DNA from: Myroides profundi
Lineage (GTDB): Bacteria; Bacteroidota; Bacteroidia; Flavobacteriales; Flavobacteriaceae
Reading direction: 5' to 3'
DNA length: 64,000 bases
NCBI RefSeq assembly: GCF_000833025.1
Contig: NZ_CP010817.1
Location: 868,001-932,000 of the forward strand
The notes beneath the pieces are model-generated. The model was given only the letters and a program-made list of their open reading frames with translations. It was not told where the DNA came from and searched no databases. The stretch's first letter is position 1, and each line of letters begins with the position of its first letter. Both the position numbers and the translations under genes were made by a program. This document shows, piece by piece, positions 34,434 through 43,194 of the stretch.

Positions 34434-34491
34434 TATTAATATCAAAATAGTTAATTTAAATAAACTAATATGATACTTCTATAAAACAAAA

Positions 34492-34518
34492 AAATCCCAA
34501 GTATAACACTTGGGATTT
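34492..34518 (-). terminator. Terminator of the 915-residue repeat protein gene
   Basis: 11-bp perfect stem AAATCCCAAGT/ACTTGGGATTT with 5-base loop; an A-run on the plus strand gives a U-run in the minus transcript. 24 bases beyond the stop. Confidence 0.75.
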
Positions 34519-34542
34519 AGAGATTTTTATCTAAGAATATTT

Positions 34543-37290
34543 TTATTCATAATATGCACTAGCAGTAGCTTCTACTGCCGCTGCGTCTGCTGCTACAGCA
34601 GTAGCTGCTGCATCTACAGCATAGTCATAAGGACTACTGTAGTATGACATTACATTATACTCATTGTTTGGGTATAAGTTTTCTAGTTTTATTTTTTTAC
34701 TAGCCAATGGGTTTAAACTATGATCACCTTTCTTAACCTTCGCTTCCATTTTAAATACCTCTTTATTATCATCAGCATTTAAAATACTGATTGTATAAGT
34801 ACCTTTTTTATTACTTAGTACTGTGTACTTAGATGTATCTTCAGAAGCTTCGTATGAAGAATAATAGTTGTATGGCTCATAATTAAAGTCTACTATACCT
34901 ACAGAACCATCTACTAATGTTCCGTCCTTAAAAGTAGCTTGATACTTCACCTTACCATTTTCATAGTATTGGTATGCTCCATCTAGCTCACTATCTGTAA
35001 GATTATATTTATACACTATAGCTTCTGTCTCTGCATGATAGATAGTTCTCTCAAATGAAGTACTAGTTCTATAATGCTCTTCCATCAGTAAGTTTGTAGG
35101 AGAATAAGCATCATCTACATTGTATACTTTTACATAAGTTAATTCTCCATTCTCAAAACCTTTAGTAGTGAAGTTTATATATGACGCTTCAGTTAACACT
35201 CCTTCATAAGGAATTCCTTCATGATAAGTCAGCGTAGATAATACTTCTCCTTCACTATCGTAGTAAGTAGATACACCATGTATCACATTATCTTTATATT
35301 CACTAGATGTTTTTAGAGTACTGTTTTCATAAGACTCTATTTTAGTAAGTTCTCCTTTATCATCATAGTAGTTGATATTGATAATCTCATCTCCACTAGA
35401 ATACTTAATAGTCTCTTTACCTACTTTATGTCCGTTTTTATAAACAGTTTCTGTTTTGTAATACGAGTCTATGATAGTCACTGTTCCTTCATAAGGCACA
35501 CCATCTTTATAAGTAGCTGTAGAGATTATTTCTCCTTTTTCATTATAGAATTTACCTTGCTTATTATAGTCGATATCAGCCTGTAAGAAATATGAGTTAC
35601 TAGCGTATGAGTTACTACCTGTTTTTAAGGCATACCCCTTTTTAGAAAGAAGGTTTCCATCTTGTAGTTTCTCGATAGAAGTTACTTGTTTATCATAAGA
35701 TAGCTCTATACGAGTTCCTGTCTGAGCGATATAGTCATATGTACCTATTTCCTTCCCTGTTTTGTCGAAATGTGTTTCTTTTACAGGAGTATAAGAGTAG
35801 GAGTTAGGTGAGTAAGTAGATACCTTTGCCTTTTTACCATTGTCATGATATTCTACTTCTTTGATTAATGCATTGTTAGAATAGTATGACTCTGTTGACA
35901 ATACTGCTTTATCAGCATTAGTATCATAATCAGCTTGATATACTAATAATTCTTTTTCATACTTAGCAACAGTAGAAATCAAATCATTAGATAATACATA
36001 TCTAGTACCAGTGATATAAGACATAGATCCATAGATAGGGTCTAGTTTAAAGTCAATACGACCTATCTCTTTTCCTTTTTGGTCATAGTATACAGAAGTA
36101 TTGTTTTTTGTAACCTCGAATACTTTACCATTTTCATACGTTTCTGTTCTTTCTACTAGTTTGCTATTCTTATAGATAGTGCTTACATTCTCTTCTATTA
36201 TCGTCCCATCTTTAGGAGAATATCCATCTTCGTTATAAGTGATTTGTCCTTTAGAACTACCATCTTCATTGAAGTATTCTACTTTCTGGATATAACTCTC
36301 TTCATTGCTATATCTAATAGATTTTACAGCATTCTTTTTAGGGAATGTATAGTATTCTTTTACCAGTACAGGTACGTTTTGTTTATAAGTATAGATAGAG
36401 TAGATCTCATCAGGATGACTATCATACGTATTGAATATGTAGTTCGTTCCTTCCTGATAAGTAGAGTATCCGTCATCTTCTAGTTTACTCGTAAAGGTAC
36501 CCATCTCTTTACCAGCTTGATCATAGTACACATCTGTTGTTACATTAGCTACAGTGGTAGATTTACTCTTCACTTTTCCTGTTGTATAGTAAGCCACAGT
36601 AGAGATCAACATTCCTTCTCTATATTCGCTGATAGACTGTACTGTGAAGTTGTCATAGTCTAATGTAGTCGCATACCCATCATAAGGTGACCCACCACTA
36701 TAAGTAGCTTGTTGCTTCACCTCTCCGTTTACATCGAAGTATTTCTCTTCTGAGATATAGTTATTTTCATCGAAGAAGTAAGCGATGTAGTTCTTTTCAT
36801 TCTTAGGATTGATGATCTCGTAGCGACTGTATATACCTCCTTCAGCTTCTACATAGATATATGTTCCTTGCCAGTTATAAATAGCCTGACCATCTTGGAT
36901 CATATTATCGTTATAAGTACATAGATATTTATTGCCATTACGAGGATCTATAGTTTCTGCTTTAGCGATCATATTATCCTGATCATAGGTATAAGTAGCG
37001 TCTATTTTTCCTTCTTTATTATAGTAGTTTACAGCTCCTGTGTATAGAACTTGTCCTCCTTCTTGAAGAGTTCCTTTCCCTTTACTTTCTATCTTTTTAG
37101 AAGCTGCATTATATACCTCTATTGATTTTAGTGTAGGTTCGCCTTTGATATCTTTTGCAATTTTAAAAGATTCAGCATTTTTTCTAGCTGTTACATAGTC
37201 ATAGCTATCTACCCAGATAGTATCTCGTGCAACCTGACTGAACATCGGTGTAGAGAATAAAATGGCTAATGAGAAAATCTTTTTAATCAT
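34543..37290 (-). CDS. Large exported YwqK/MORN-type repeat protein
   Basis: A 915-residue exported protein: signal peptide MIKKIFSLAILFSTPMFSQ, then at least ten imperfect units with the pattern Y-Y/F-x(2-3)-G-K/E-x(3-6)-T-Y (for example YYNKEGKIDATY, YYDQAGKEMG, YFNEDGSSKG, FYNEKGEIISTATY, YYDSEGEVLSTLTY, YYENGKVKYQATF). This is the MORN-variant repeat of YwqK-type proteins. Several units are followed by G-x-P-Y-E/D-G. The last 30 residues change to an Ala-rich string (about 885-915). Repeats suggest a protein-binding scaffold in the envelope; no enzymatic motif. It is a single-gene unit. Confidence 0.8.
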   Translation of the reverse strand: MIKKIFSLAILFSTPMFSQVARDTIWVDSYDYVTARKNAESFKIAKDIKGEPTLKSIEVYNAASKKIESKGKGTLQEGGQVLYTGAVNYYNKEGKIDATYTYDQDNMIAKAETIDPRNGNKYLCTYNDNMIQDGQAIYNWQGTYIYVEAEGGIYSRYEIINPKNEKNYIAYFFDENNYISEEKYFDVNGEVKQQATYSGGSPYDGYATTLDYDNFTVQSISEYREGMLISTVAYYTTGKVKSKSTTVANVTTDVYYDQAGKEMGTFTSKLEDDGYSTYQEGTNYIFNTYDSHPDEIYSIYTYKQNVPVLVKEYYTFPKKNAVKSIRYSNEESYIQKVEYFNEDGSSKGQITYNEDGYSPKDGTIIEENVSTIYKNSKLVERTETYENGKVFEVTKNNTSVYYDQKGKEIGRIDFKLDPIYGSMSYITGTRYVLSNDLISTVAKYEKELLVYQADYDTNADKAVLSTESYYSNNALIKEVEYHDNGKKAKVSTYSPNSYSYTPVKETHFDKTGKEIGTYDYIAQTGTRIELSYDKQVTSIEKLQDGNLLSKKGYALKTGSNSYASNSYFLQADIDYNKQGKFYNEKGEIISTATYKDGVPYEGTVTIIDSYYKTETVYKNGHKVGKETIKYSSGDEIININYYDDKGELTKIESYENSTLKTSSEYKDNVIHGVSTYYDSEGEVLSTLTYHEGIPYEGVLTEASYINFTTKGFENGELTYVKVYNVDDAYSPTNLLMEEHYRTSTSFERTIYHAETEAIVYKYNLTDSELDGAYQYYENGKVKYQATFKDGTLVDGSVGIVDFNYEPYNYYSSYEASEDTSKYTVLSNKKGTYTISILNADDNKEVFKMEAKVKKGDHSLNPLASKKIKLENLYPNNEYNVMSYYSSPYDYAVDAAATAVAADAAAVEATASAYYE

Positions 37291-37598
37291 AGGTTCTTTT
37301 TTAAATGGTTTTGTTTGTGTCTTATTGATGGTAAAAGTAAAGAAGTCTCCTTTATTTTTTTCTCATATTAGCAATATTTTATGGTCTGATTCACAAAATC
37401 ACTATTTTCAGTGAGACGCTTAGTGCGTATCTGGACTAGTCCATATTATTAAATCTGTGTTATCTATTTGATCAAAAGGAGTATTACATTTGTAGTAACA
37501 GTAAAGGATAATAGTCTAAAGTGAAATCTAACTGTTGTTTAGTTCATGATATCCCTTAGTAACAATCTTTGGGATATCCTTTTTTTAAATCGAGAAGT
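37291..37598. other. Divergent gap before yggS with a leader hairpin
   Basis: About 300 bases without a convincing gene. Contains a -7-like TACATTTG at 37485-37492 (plus) and the terminator-type hairpin at 37548-37586, listed separately. Confidence 0.5.
37548..37586 (+). terminator. Terminator-type hairpin in the yggS leader
   Basis: GATATCCC (37548-37555) pairs with GGGATATC (37571-37578), followed by CT7. It stands 12 bases before the yggS ATG and 55 bases after a possible -7 box, so it could end a short RNA of about 90 bases or attenuate yggS. Confidence 0.6.
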
Positions 37599-38339
37599 AT
37601 GAAAACTAGAATAAAGGATAATTTAGCAAGTATAGAAAAGCGTATTACAGCAGCATGCGCGCACAGTGGTCGTTCTAGAGATGAGGTACAACTATTGCTT
37701 GCTACTAAGACAGTAGATGCAGATAGAATAAAGATAGCGATAGAGGAGGGATACCCTCTGATAGGAGAGAATAAGGTACAAGAGCTAAGAGATAAGTATG
37801 AAGGCATAGGGACTGATAATTGTACTAGACACTTTATCGGACATCTACAGACCAACAAGATTAAAGATATCCTGAAGTATGGAGTGACTTGTATAGAGTC
37901 TATAGATCGCATCAGTGTAGTAGAAAAATTACAACAACTCTTAGAACGGGATAACAGAACGATAGATGTACTAATCCAAGTGAATACTTCTGATGAAGAT
38001 AGTAAGTTCGGGGTAGCGCCAGAAGCAGCTATTGAGTTTATAAAAGAAGTCGCTACGTATGATCGATTACACATCAAGGGGCTAATGACAATTGGCTTAT
38101 TCAGTGCAGAAGAGAAGCTGGTACGCCCTTGTTTTAAAATACTAAAGAAAGTACAACAAGAGGCTATTGCTCTCCAACTGCCTAATGTAGAAATGAAAGA
38201 ACTCTCTATGGGGATGAGCCATGATCTAGAAATAGCGATAGAAGAGGGGGCTACCATCGTGAGAGTAGGTACTGCTATCTTCGGAGAGCGCATCTATCCT
38301 GATAGTTACTATTGGGATGAACAGAAGAGTATAAAATAA
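37599..38339 (+). CDS. YggS family PLP-dependent protein
   Basis: A 246-residue pyridoxal-phosphate protein with the single-domain alanine-racemase-type barrel, taking part in vitamin B6 homeostasis; no catalytic activity established. The PLP lysine is in LLLATKTVDADRI (about residue 37) and the phosphate-binding end GMSHDLEIAIEEGATIVRVGTAIFG is conserved. GENKVQELRDK and FIGHLQTNK are family signatures. The longer frame starting with TTG at 37569 runs through the leader hairpin, so the ATG at 37599 is chosen. Confidence 0.92.
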   Translation: MKTRIKDNLASIEKRITAACAHSGRSRDEVQLLLATKTVDADRIKIAIEEGYPLIGENKVQELRDKYEGIGTDNCTRHFIGHLQTNKIKDILKYGVTCIESIDRISVVEKLQQLLERDNRTIDVLIQVNTSDEDSKFGVAPEAAIEFIKEVATYDRLHIKGLMTIGLFSAEEKLVRPCFKILKKVQQEAIALQLPNVEMKELSMGMSHDLEIAIEEGATIVRVGTAIFGERIYPDSYYWDEQKSIK

Positions 38340-38352
38340 CTCAATCCAATAA

Positions 38353-38387
38353 AAAAGCCTTCTTTTGATTAACAAGAGAAGGCTTTT
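38353..38387. terminator. Terminator between convergent genes
   Basis: AAAAGCCTTCT (38353-38363) and AGAAGGCTTTT (38377-38387), stem extended by further pairs; bidirectional. Confidence 0.75.
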
Positions 38388-38419
38388 AAAATTTATATAT
38401 AAAAACTACAATGAGGAGG

Positions 38420-39397
38420 TTATTCCACTACCTCAATTTTTTTCTTTTTAAATAATAGGTTGCTATTCATCAGTACGATAGCGCCTAGTATCATTAATAT
38501 TCCCATCCATTGAATGAAGATAACTTCTTCTTTTAGAACAAAGAAAGCTACTGTCACAGAAGCAGGTAGTTCTAATGAAGAAATAATACTTCCTAGACCA
38601 ACTCCTGTCAATGGGAATCCCATATTCAAGAATATAGGAGGTAATACAGTACCAAATAACGCTAATACAAGTCCCCATCCGTAGAAGATACTCCAGTCAA
38701 AATCACGAATACCAGAAGTATTGTCAGAGAACATCGTATAGAAGTTCATCATCGCATCAGAGTTATTAGGACCTATCTGTGTAATGATCACAAAGATAGA
38801 TACGATAGTCGCCGCACCACATAGCATAAACATACTGCGTTTAGGAGCTGCTAAATGATTAGCAATACGTCCTGAAGCAAATAATGTAGTAGCAAAAGAG
38901 CACGCTGCCATAAAACCAAATATCACTCCTCTAATATCTAACTTGATTTCACTAAACAATACATTAGTCGCTAATACTGTCCCTGATAAGATTAAGATAA
39001 CAGAGATTATCTTTAATAGATTAGGAAAAGTCTTAGTCGCGATACTGTCTAATACGATACCGATCCATACAGACTGCATTAAGAGAACTACTGCGATAGA
39101 AGCATCGATATAACTCACAGCCATATAGTATAATACAGAAGTGAATCCCATCGAAGTACCAGCTAAGATTAATTGTCTAATATCTTTAGAAGTAGCCTTT
39201 TGCTCATCACTAGACTTCTTGCGTAACGTATTGATTAAGGTCACACAGATTAACCCAATAAGTACTTGAGACAATGTTACTTCTGCAGTCGTATATCCCT
39301 GTGCATAAGCCAGTTTTACGAACGAAGCTAACATACCGAAACTAGACGCTCCGATAGCAACTAAGAAAACACCTTTTGCTGTATTTTGTTCTTTCAT
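38420..39397 (-). CDS. EamA/DMT family transporter
   Basis: A 325-residue membrane protein with ten predicted helices in two repeated halves, as in the drug/metabolite transporter superfamily. Conserved style segments: GVFLVAIGASSFGMLASFVKLAYAQG at the first helix (quoted in part), SLELPASVTVAFFVLKEEVIF near helix nine. The substrate is not predictable. The start is the ATG at 39397: the longer frame from 39430 would run through the promoter -7 box at 39418-39425. Confidence 0.9.
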   Translation of the reverse strand: MKEQNTAKGVFLVAIGASSFGMLASFVKLAYAQGYTTAEVTLSQVLIGLICVTLINTLRKKSSDEQKATSKDIRQLILAGTSMGFTSVLYYMAVSYIDASIAVVLLMQSVWIGIVLDSIATKTFPNLLKIISVILILSGTVLATNVLFSEIKLDIRGVIFGFMAACSFATTLFASGRIANHLAAPKRSMFMLCGAATIVSIFVIITQIGPNNSDAMMNFYTMFSDNTSGIRDFDWSIFYGWGLVLALFGTVLPPIFLNMGFPLTGVGLGSIISSLELPASVTVAFFVLKEEVIFIQWMGILMILGAIVLMNSNLLFKKKKIEVVE

Positions 39398-39417
39398 TTT
39401 TATTACTTTTTGCGAGG

Positions 39418-39425
39418 CAAAGGTA
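39418..39425 (-). promoter_or_regulatory. -7 element for the DMT transporter gene
   Basis: TACCTTTG on the minus strand, 20 bases upstream of the ATG at 39397. It decides the start codon of that gene. Confidence 0.5.
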
Positions 39426-39839
39426 GTCATATTTTTTTCAGCAGTCTAGGACAAATGTCTAGCGCTATACTTCAGTTAGGAATTAAAAATTATAAATAAG
39501 GAATGCTTGTTTTAAGGTTTCTCTAAGTTATCTATACTTAGGTTGGCTTGCACTTTCTAGGGGTTTGCTAGGAGTATCCTTGGGGTTTGCTTGCCTAGAA
39601 GGCTATTTTGTCGAAGGAATGTGCAAGAATACTCCTAGCAATGTGCTAGTATACTAAAATGAAATAGAAAGATTAGCTAGTAGAAAGTGTAATACAGGGA
39701 TGGTGTAGAGATAAGAAAGGACTTTTAGATAAGTCACTAAAATCAAGTGAAAAACTAAGGAAGTATAGTTGAGACAATAGGATATTCGATAAAAGGAAAG
39801 GAATATTACAAAACGAGGGGATCTGTTTGTAAATAAGAA
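39426..39839. other. Non-coding gap between DMT transporter and htpG genes
   Basis: Just over 400 bases with no good reading frame. The left half holds the GGGGTTTGCT direct repeats and inverted arms at 39547-39639; the rest is purine-rich and featureless until the htpG terminator. Confidence 0.55.
39547..39639. repeat. Interleaved inverted and direct repeats
   Basis: Inverted pairs: CTTGCAC (39547-39553) with GTGCAAG (39621-39627), and GCTAGGAGTAT (39567-39577) with ATACTCCTAGC (39629-39639). Because the pairs interleave instead of nesting, they would make a pseudoknot-like fold. GGGGTTTGCT is repeated directly about 22 bases apart (39560 and 39582). Confidence 0.6.
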
Positions 39840-39867
39840 AAGCCCATAACATCGCTGTTATGGGCTT
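39840..39867 (-). terminator. htpG terminator
   Basis: 12-bp perfect stem AAGCCCATAACA/TGTTATGGGCTT with TCGC loop, 19 bases beyond the htpG stop. Confidence 0.8.
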
Positions 39868-39886
39868 CTCTGGAAGTGCTATAATC

Positions 39887-41743
39887 TTATTTCAGATTGT
39901 TGAAATTTCTTTTTACGAAGGCAGTAAGTTCTTCACCTTTTAATAAACCTTGAGATAGTTTTGCAAGGTCCATTGCTTGTTTGATACTTTCTGTTCTAGT
40001 TGTTTCATCAGCGTTACCAATGATGTTAGATGCTAGAGGAGAGTTCGTATTCACCACTAGGTTATACATCTCAGGGAAGTTACCCATACCGAACATACCT
40101 CCACCACCTGACTGGCTCATCTCTTTCATACGACGCATAAACTCAGGCTGTGTAATGATGAATGGCTCTGCTGTGCTATCCATAGCTTCTAGCTTCACAG
40201 TATATTTATCCTTAGGTACGATATTCTCTACGATCTCTTGTAATGATTTTTGTTCATCTTCAGATAATCTAGAGATTTCAGAATCCTCTTTCTTAATCAA
40301 GTTATTGATATGGTCAGAGTCTACACGTACGAAAGTAGTTTTCTCATTATCGCTTTCTAACTTTTGGATCAAGTGAGATACGATAGGAGAGTCTAATAAT
40401 AATACTTGGTATCCTTTCTCTTGTGCAGCTGCGATATAGCTGTGTTGAGCATCTTTATTAGAAGCATATAAGATTACTAAATTACCATCTTTGTCAGTTT
40501 GGTTATCTTTAGTAGCTTCTTTTAATTCTTCTAATGTATAGAATTTATTATCTACAGTAGGGTAAAGCATGAATGCTCCAGCTTTTTCGTAGAACTTCTC
40601 TTCAGATAACATACCGTATTCTAGTACGATTTTGATATCATTCCATTTGCTTTCGAAGTCTTCTCTGTTTTCGTTAAATAACGATTTTAACTTATCCGCT
40701 ACTTTACGAGTGATATAGTTAGAGATTTTCTTCACATTACCATCTGCTTGAAGGTAAGAACGAGATACGTTCAAAGGGATGTCTGGAGAGTCAATAACCC
40801 CTTTTAACATTGTCAAAAAGTCAGGAACGATACCTTCTACATTATCTGTTACGAATACTTGGTTTTGGTATAATTGGATTTTGTCTTTTTGCATTTGAAG
40901 ATCAGCACTTAACTTAGGGAAGTATAAGATACCTGTAAGGTTAAATGGATAATCTACATTTAAATGGATATTGAATAAAGGATCTTCGAATTGAGTAGGG
41001 TATAACTCTTTATAGAAGTTCTTATAATCTTCATCACTTAAGTCAGCAGGTTGTTTTGTCCATGCTGGGTTAGGGTTATTGATAATAGTATCTATTTCTA
41101 CTTTATCATCTCCTTCACCTTCTTCATGCGTACCGAACTTAATAGGCACAGGCATGAATTTATTGTATTTTACTAATAACTCACGGATTTTATAGTCTTC
41201 TAAGAAGTCTAGTGAATCTTCCGCAATATGTAATACAATCTCAGTACCTCTAGTCGTTTTGTCGCATGCTTCTAAAGTATACTCTGGGCTACCATCACAA
41301 GTCCAATGTGCAGCAGGCTCATCTTTAAATGATTTAGTGAAGATTTCTACTTTATCCGCTACCATAAAAGCAGAGTAGAACCCTAGACCAAAGTGTCCGA
41401 TGATACCTGTGTCTTTAGCCGAGTCTTTATATTTTTCTAAGAACTCTTCAGCTCCAGAGAAAGCAACTTGATTAATGTATTTTTCTACTTCTTCTTTAGT
41501 CATCCCTAGACCTTGGTCTATGATGTGAAGTTTTTTATTGTCTTTGTCTATTTTAACTTCAATGATAGGGTCTCCATATTCTACATTAGCCTCCCCTATA
41601 CTCGTTAAATGTTTTAGTTTTAATGTAGCATCAGTAGCATTAGATACTAACTCTCTTAAAAAAATTTCGTGATCACTGTAAAGGAACTTTTTAATAAGTG
41701 GGAAGATGTTCTCCACTGTAACGTTAATTTTTCCAGATGTCAT
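39887..41743 (-). CDS. htpG: Hsp90 family chaperone HtpG
   Basis: Bacterial Hsp90, ATP-driven chaperone of the cytoplasm. From the ATG at 41743 the protein begins MTSGKINVTVENIFPLIKKF and carries FLRELVSNATDATLKL (ATP-binding helix), IIDQGLGMTKEEV and GHFGLGFYSAFMVADKVE (lid and nucleotide loop), then the middle-domain segment with SRSYLQ and the C-terminal dimerisation domain. 618 residues, typical length. An upstream ATG at 41812 would add 23 residues not found in HtpG, so it is not chosen. Single-gene unit. Confidence 0.96.
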   Translation of the reverse strand: MTSGKINVTVENIFPLIKKFLYSDHEIFLRELVSNATDATLKLKHLTSIGEANVEYGDPIIEVKIDKDNKKLHIIDQGLGMTKEEVEKYINQVAFSGAEEFLEKYKDSAKDTGIIGHFGLGFYSAFMVADKVEIFTKSFKDEPAAHWTCDGSPEYTLEACDKTTRGTEIVLHIAEDSLDFLEDYKIRELLVKYNKFMPVPIKFGTHEEGEGDDKVEIDTIINNPNPAWTKQPADLSDEDYKNFYKELYPTQFEDPLFNIHLNVDYPFNLTGILYFPKLSADLQMQKDKIQLYQNQVFVTDNVEGIVPDFLTMLKGVIDSPDIPLNVSRSYLQADGNVKKISNYITRKVADKLKSLFNENREDFESKWNDIKIVLEYGMLSEEKFYEKAGAFMLYPTVDNKFYTLEELKEATKDNQTDKDGNLVILYASNKDAQHSYIAAAQEKGYQVLLLDSPIVSHLIQKLESDNEKTTFVRVDSDHINNLIKKEDSEISRLSEDEQKSLQEIVENIVPKDKYTVKLEAMDSTAEPFIITQPEFMRRMKEMSQSGGGGMFGMGNFPEMYNLVVNTNSPLASNIIGNADETTRTESIKQAMDLAKLSQGLLKGEELTAFVKRNFNNLK

Positions 41744-41864
41744 AGTTGTATGTTTAATGTTATTTGAATTTTTAATATTTTTACAGTGTTGTAAGGACAA
41801 AAAAGATACCAAAGCAAAAAGAGTGTCACTTTGTCAGAAAACTCAAGGTTATCTTATTTCTTCG

Positions 41865-41872
41865 TAACTTTG
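41865..41872 (+). promoter_or_regulatory. -7 element for the lipocalin-like gene
   Basis: TAACTTTG, 45 bases before the ATG at 41918. It lies inside the longer open frame from 41831, which argues against that earlier start. Confidence 0.45.
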
Positions 41873-41917
41873 AGAAGAGTATCGCACAAAAGAAAACGTA
41901 ACAATAATAAAAAATCT

Positions 41918-42376
41918 ATGAAAAAATTAGTATTATTTGGTGCACTGGCTCTTGCAGTAGCATCGTGTAAGCCTACTATGGACACAAAGTCTCAGGTAGG
42001 GATAAAAGGGAATTGGACTTTAACGGATATCAAGCACATCGGTGGTGAGTTCGTAAAAGTGAGTTCATTTAATATTGCTGATTCACAATGTTTTATTGGA
42101 AGCCAATGGAAATTCGTTTCTAACAATAATACAGGGGTAGTAGAATTGACAAAAGGAGGAGACTGTCCTAGTTTTGCAAGTGATTTTAAATGGAGTGTCA
42201 CTCCGAATGGTAACTTCGAATTTAAATTCGTCGATGAGGGGGTCAAAGCTAAAAATGTAACAACAGGGTATTCTCTACGTGTGAAGAATCAAACAGCTAA
42301 TACATTTGAGTTAGTTGATAAATTCTATGCAGGTGGACAATCGTATGATGTGACATATCGCTTTACTAAGAATTAA
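41918..42376 (+). CDS. Lipocalin-like lipoprotein
   Basis: A 152-residue lipoprotein beginning MKKLVLFGALALAVASC (lipobox Cys17). The mature part reads GIKGNWTLTDIKHI near its start and ends FELVDKFYAGGQSYDVTYRF, the eight-strand pattern of lipocalin-like small lipoproteins that bacteroidetes export in numbers. Two further cysteines (in SQCFIG and GDCPSF) may form a disulfide. It is followed after 31 bases by the OmpA-family gene and may be co-transcribed with it. Confidence 0.8.
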   Translation: MKKLVLFGALALAVASCKPTMDTKSQVGIKGNWTLTDIKHIGGEFVKVSSFNIADSQCFIGSQWKFVSNNNTGVVELTKGGDCPSFASDFKWSVTPNGNFEFKFVDEGVKAKNVTTGYSLRVKNQTANTFELVDKFYAGGQSYDVTYRFTKN

Positions 42377-42407
42377 TATACCTTTTATAACAAAACAATA
42401 AAACAAG

Positions 42408-43115
42408 ATGAAAAAAACAGCCACATTTATATTAGCAGGAACATTATTAATCTCTTCAGTATCTTTAACAGGATGTGAAGCTGCTAAAAACTCTAATAAG
42501 ACACAACGCGGTGCTGCTATCGGTGCTGCAGGTGGAGCTATTATCGGAGGGATCTTAGGGAATAATATTGGTAAAGGAGGTAACGGTGCTCTAGGTGCTG
42601 TACTTGGAGGTGTAATCGGTGGTGCTGCTGGAGGAGTGATCGGAAACAAGATGGATAAGCAAGCACGTCAGATCGAAAACACGGTACCTGGTGCTCAAGT
42701 AGAACGTGTAGGAGAGGGAATCAAATTAGTATTAGGAGAGAATTCTGTAAACTTCGATTTAAACTCTTCAACATTGACACAAAGAGCGAAAGATAATTTA
42801 GACAAGTTAATTACAGTATTTAAAGATCCTGAGAATCAAGATACAGATATCGAGATATATGGATATACGGATAATACTGGTAGAGAAGAGTATAACTTAA
42901 GCTTATCTAAAAAACGTGCAGCATCTGTAAGACAGTATTTAGCGTCTAAAGGAGTAGCTGCTAATCGTATGAAGACAGATGGTTTCGGTGTAGCTGACCC
43001 TATAGCTTCTAACGATACAAAAGAAGGACAAGCTAAGAATAGACGTGTAGAGTTTGCGATTAAAGCAAATGATAAAATGATCAGAGATGCTTATAACGAA
43101 TCTGGTTCTTACTAA
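42408..43115 (+). CDS. OmpA family lipoprotein with glycine zipper
   Basis: A 235-residue outer-membrane lipoprotein: signal peptide ending SLTGC (Cys23), a glycine-zipper segment of about 50 residues (GAAIGAAGGAIIGGILGNN, then GAVLGGVIGGAAGGVIGNK) and a C-terminal OmpA domain that binds peptidoglycan (VNFDLNSSTLTQRAKDNLDK; YGYTDNTGREEYNLSLSKKRA; GFGVADPIASNDTKEGQAKNRRVE). The zipper may insert into a membrane or oligomerise. It is expressed behind the lipocalin-like gene and ends at a strong terminator. Confidence 0.92.
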   Translation: MKKTATFILAGTLLISSVSLTGCEAAKNSNKTQRGAAIGAAGGAIIGGILGNNIGKGGNGALGAVLGGVIGGAAGGVIGNKMDKQARQIENTVPGAQVERVGEGIKLVLGENSVNFDLNSSTLTQRAKDNLDKLITVFKDPENQDTDIEIYGYTDNTGREEYNLSLSKKRAASVRQYLASKGVAANRMKTDGFGVADPIASNDTKEGQAKNRRVEFAIKANDKMIRDAYNESGSY

Positions 43116-43134
43116 TCAGATGAATATGATACAA

Positions 43135-43162
43135 AAAAAGGTTCCTTAAAAGGAACCTTTTT
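43135..43162. terminator. Terminator, both directions
   Basis: 13-bp stem AAAAAGGTTCCTT/AAGGAACCTTTTT between the OmpA gene and the convergent PspC gene. Confidence 0.8.
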
Positions 43163-43194
43163 TATTGGTAATAATTGAAACAAAATTAATATTA

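Noticed and set aside
37556..38293. Long minus-strand reading frame (245 codons) opposite yggS
   Set aside because: Lies entirely antisense to a clear YggS gene and has Ser/Ile-rich composition without any motif; a codon shadow.
39426..39839. Insertion sequence remnant
   Set aside because: No transposase fragment in any frame and no flanking target duplication visible; only repeats are reported.
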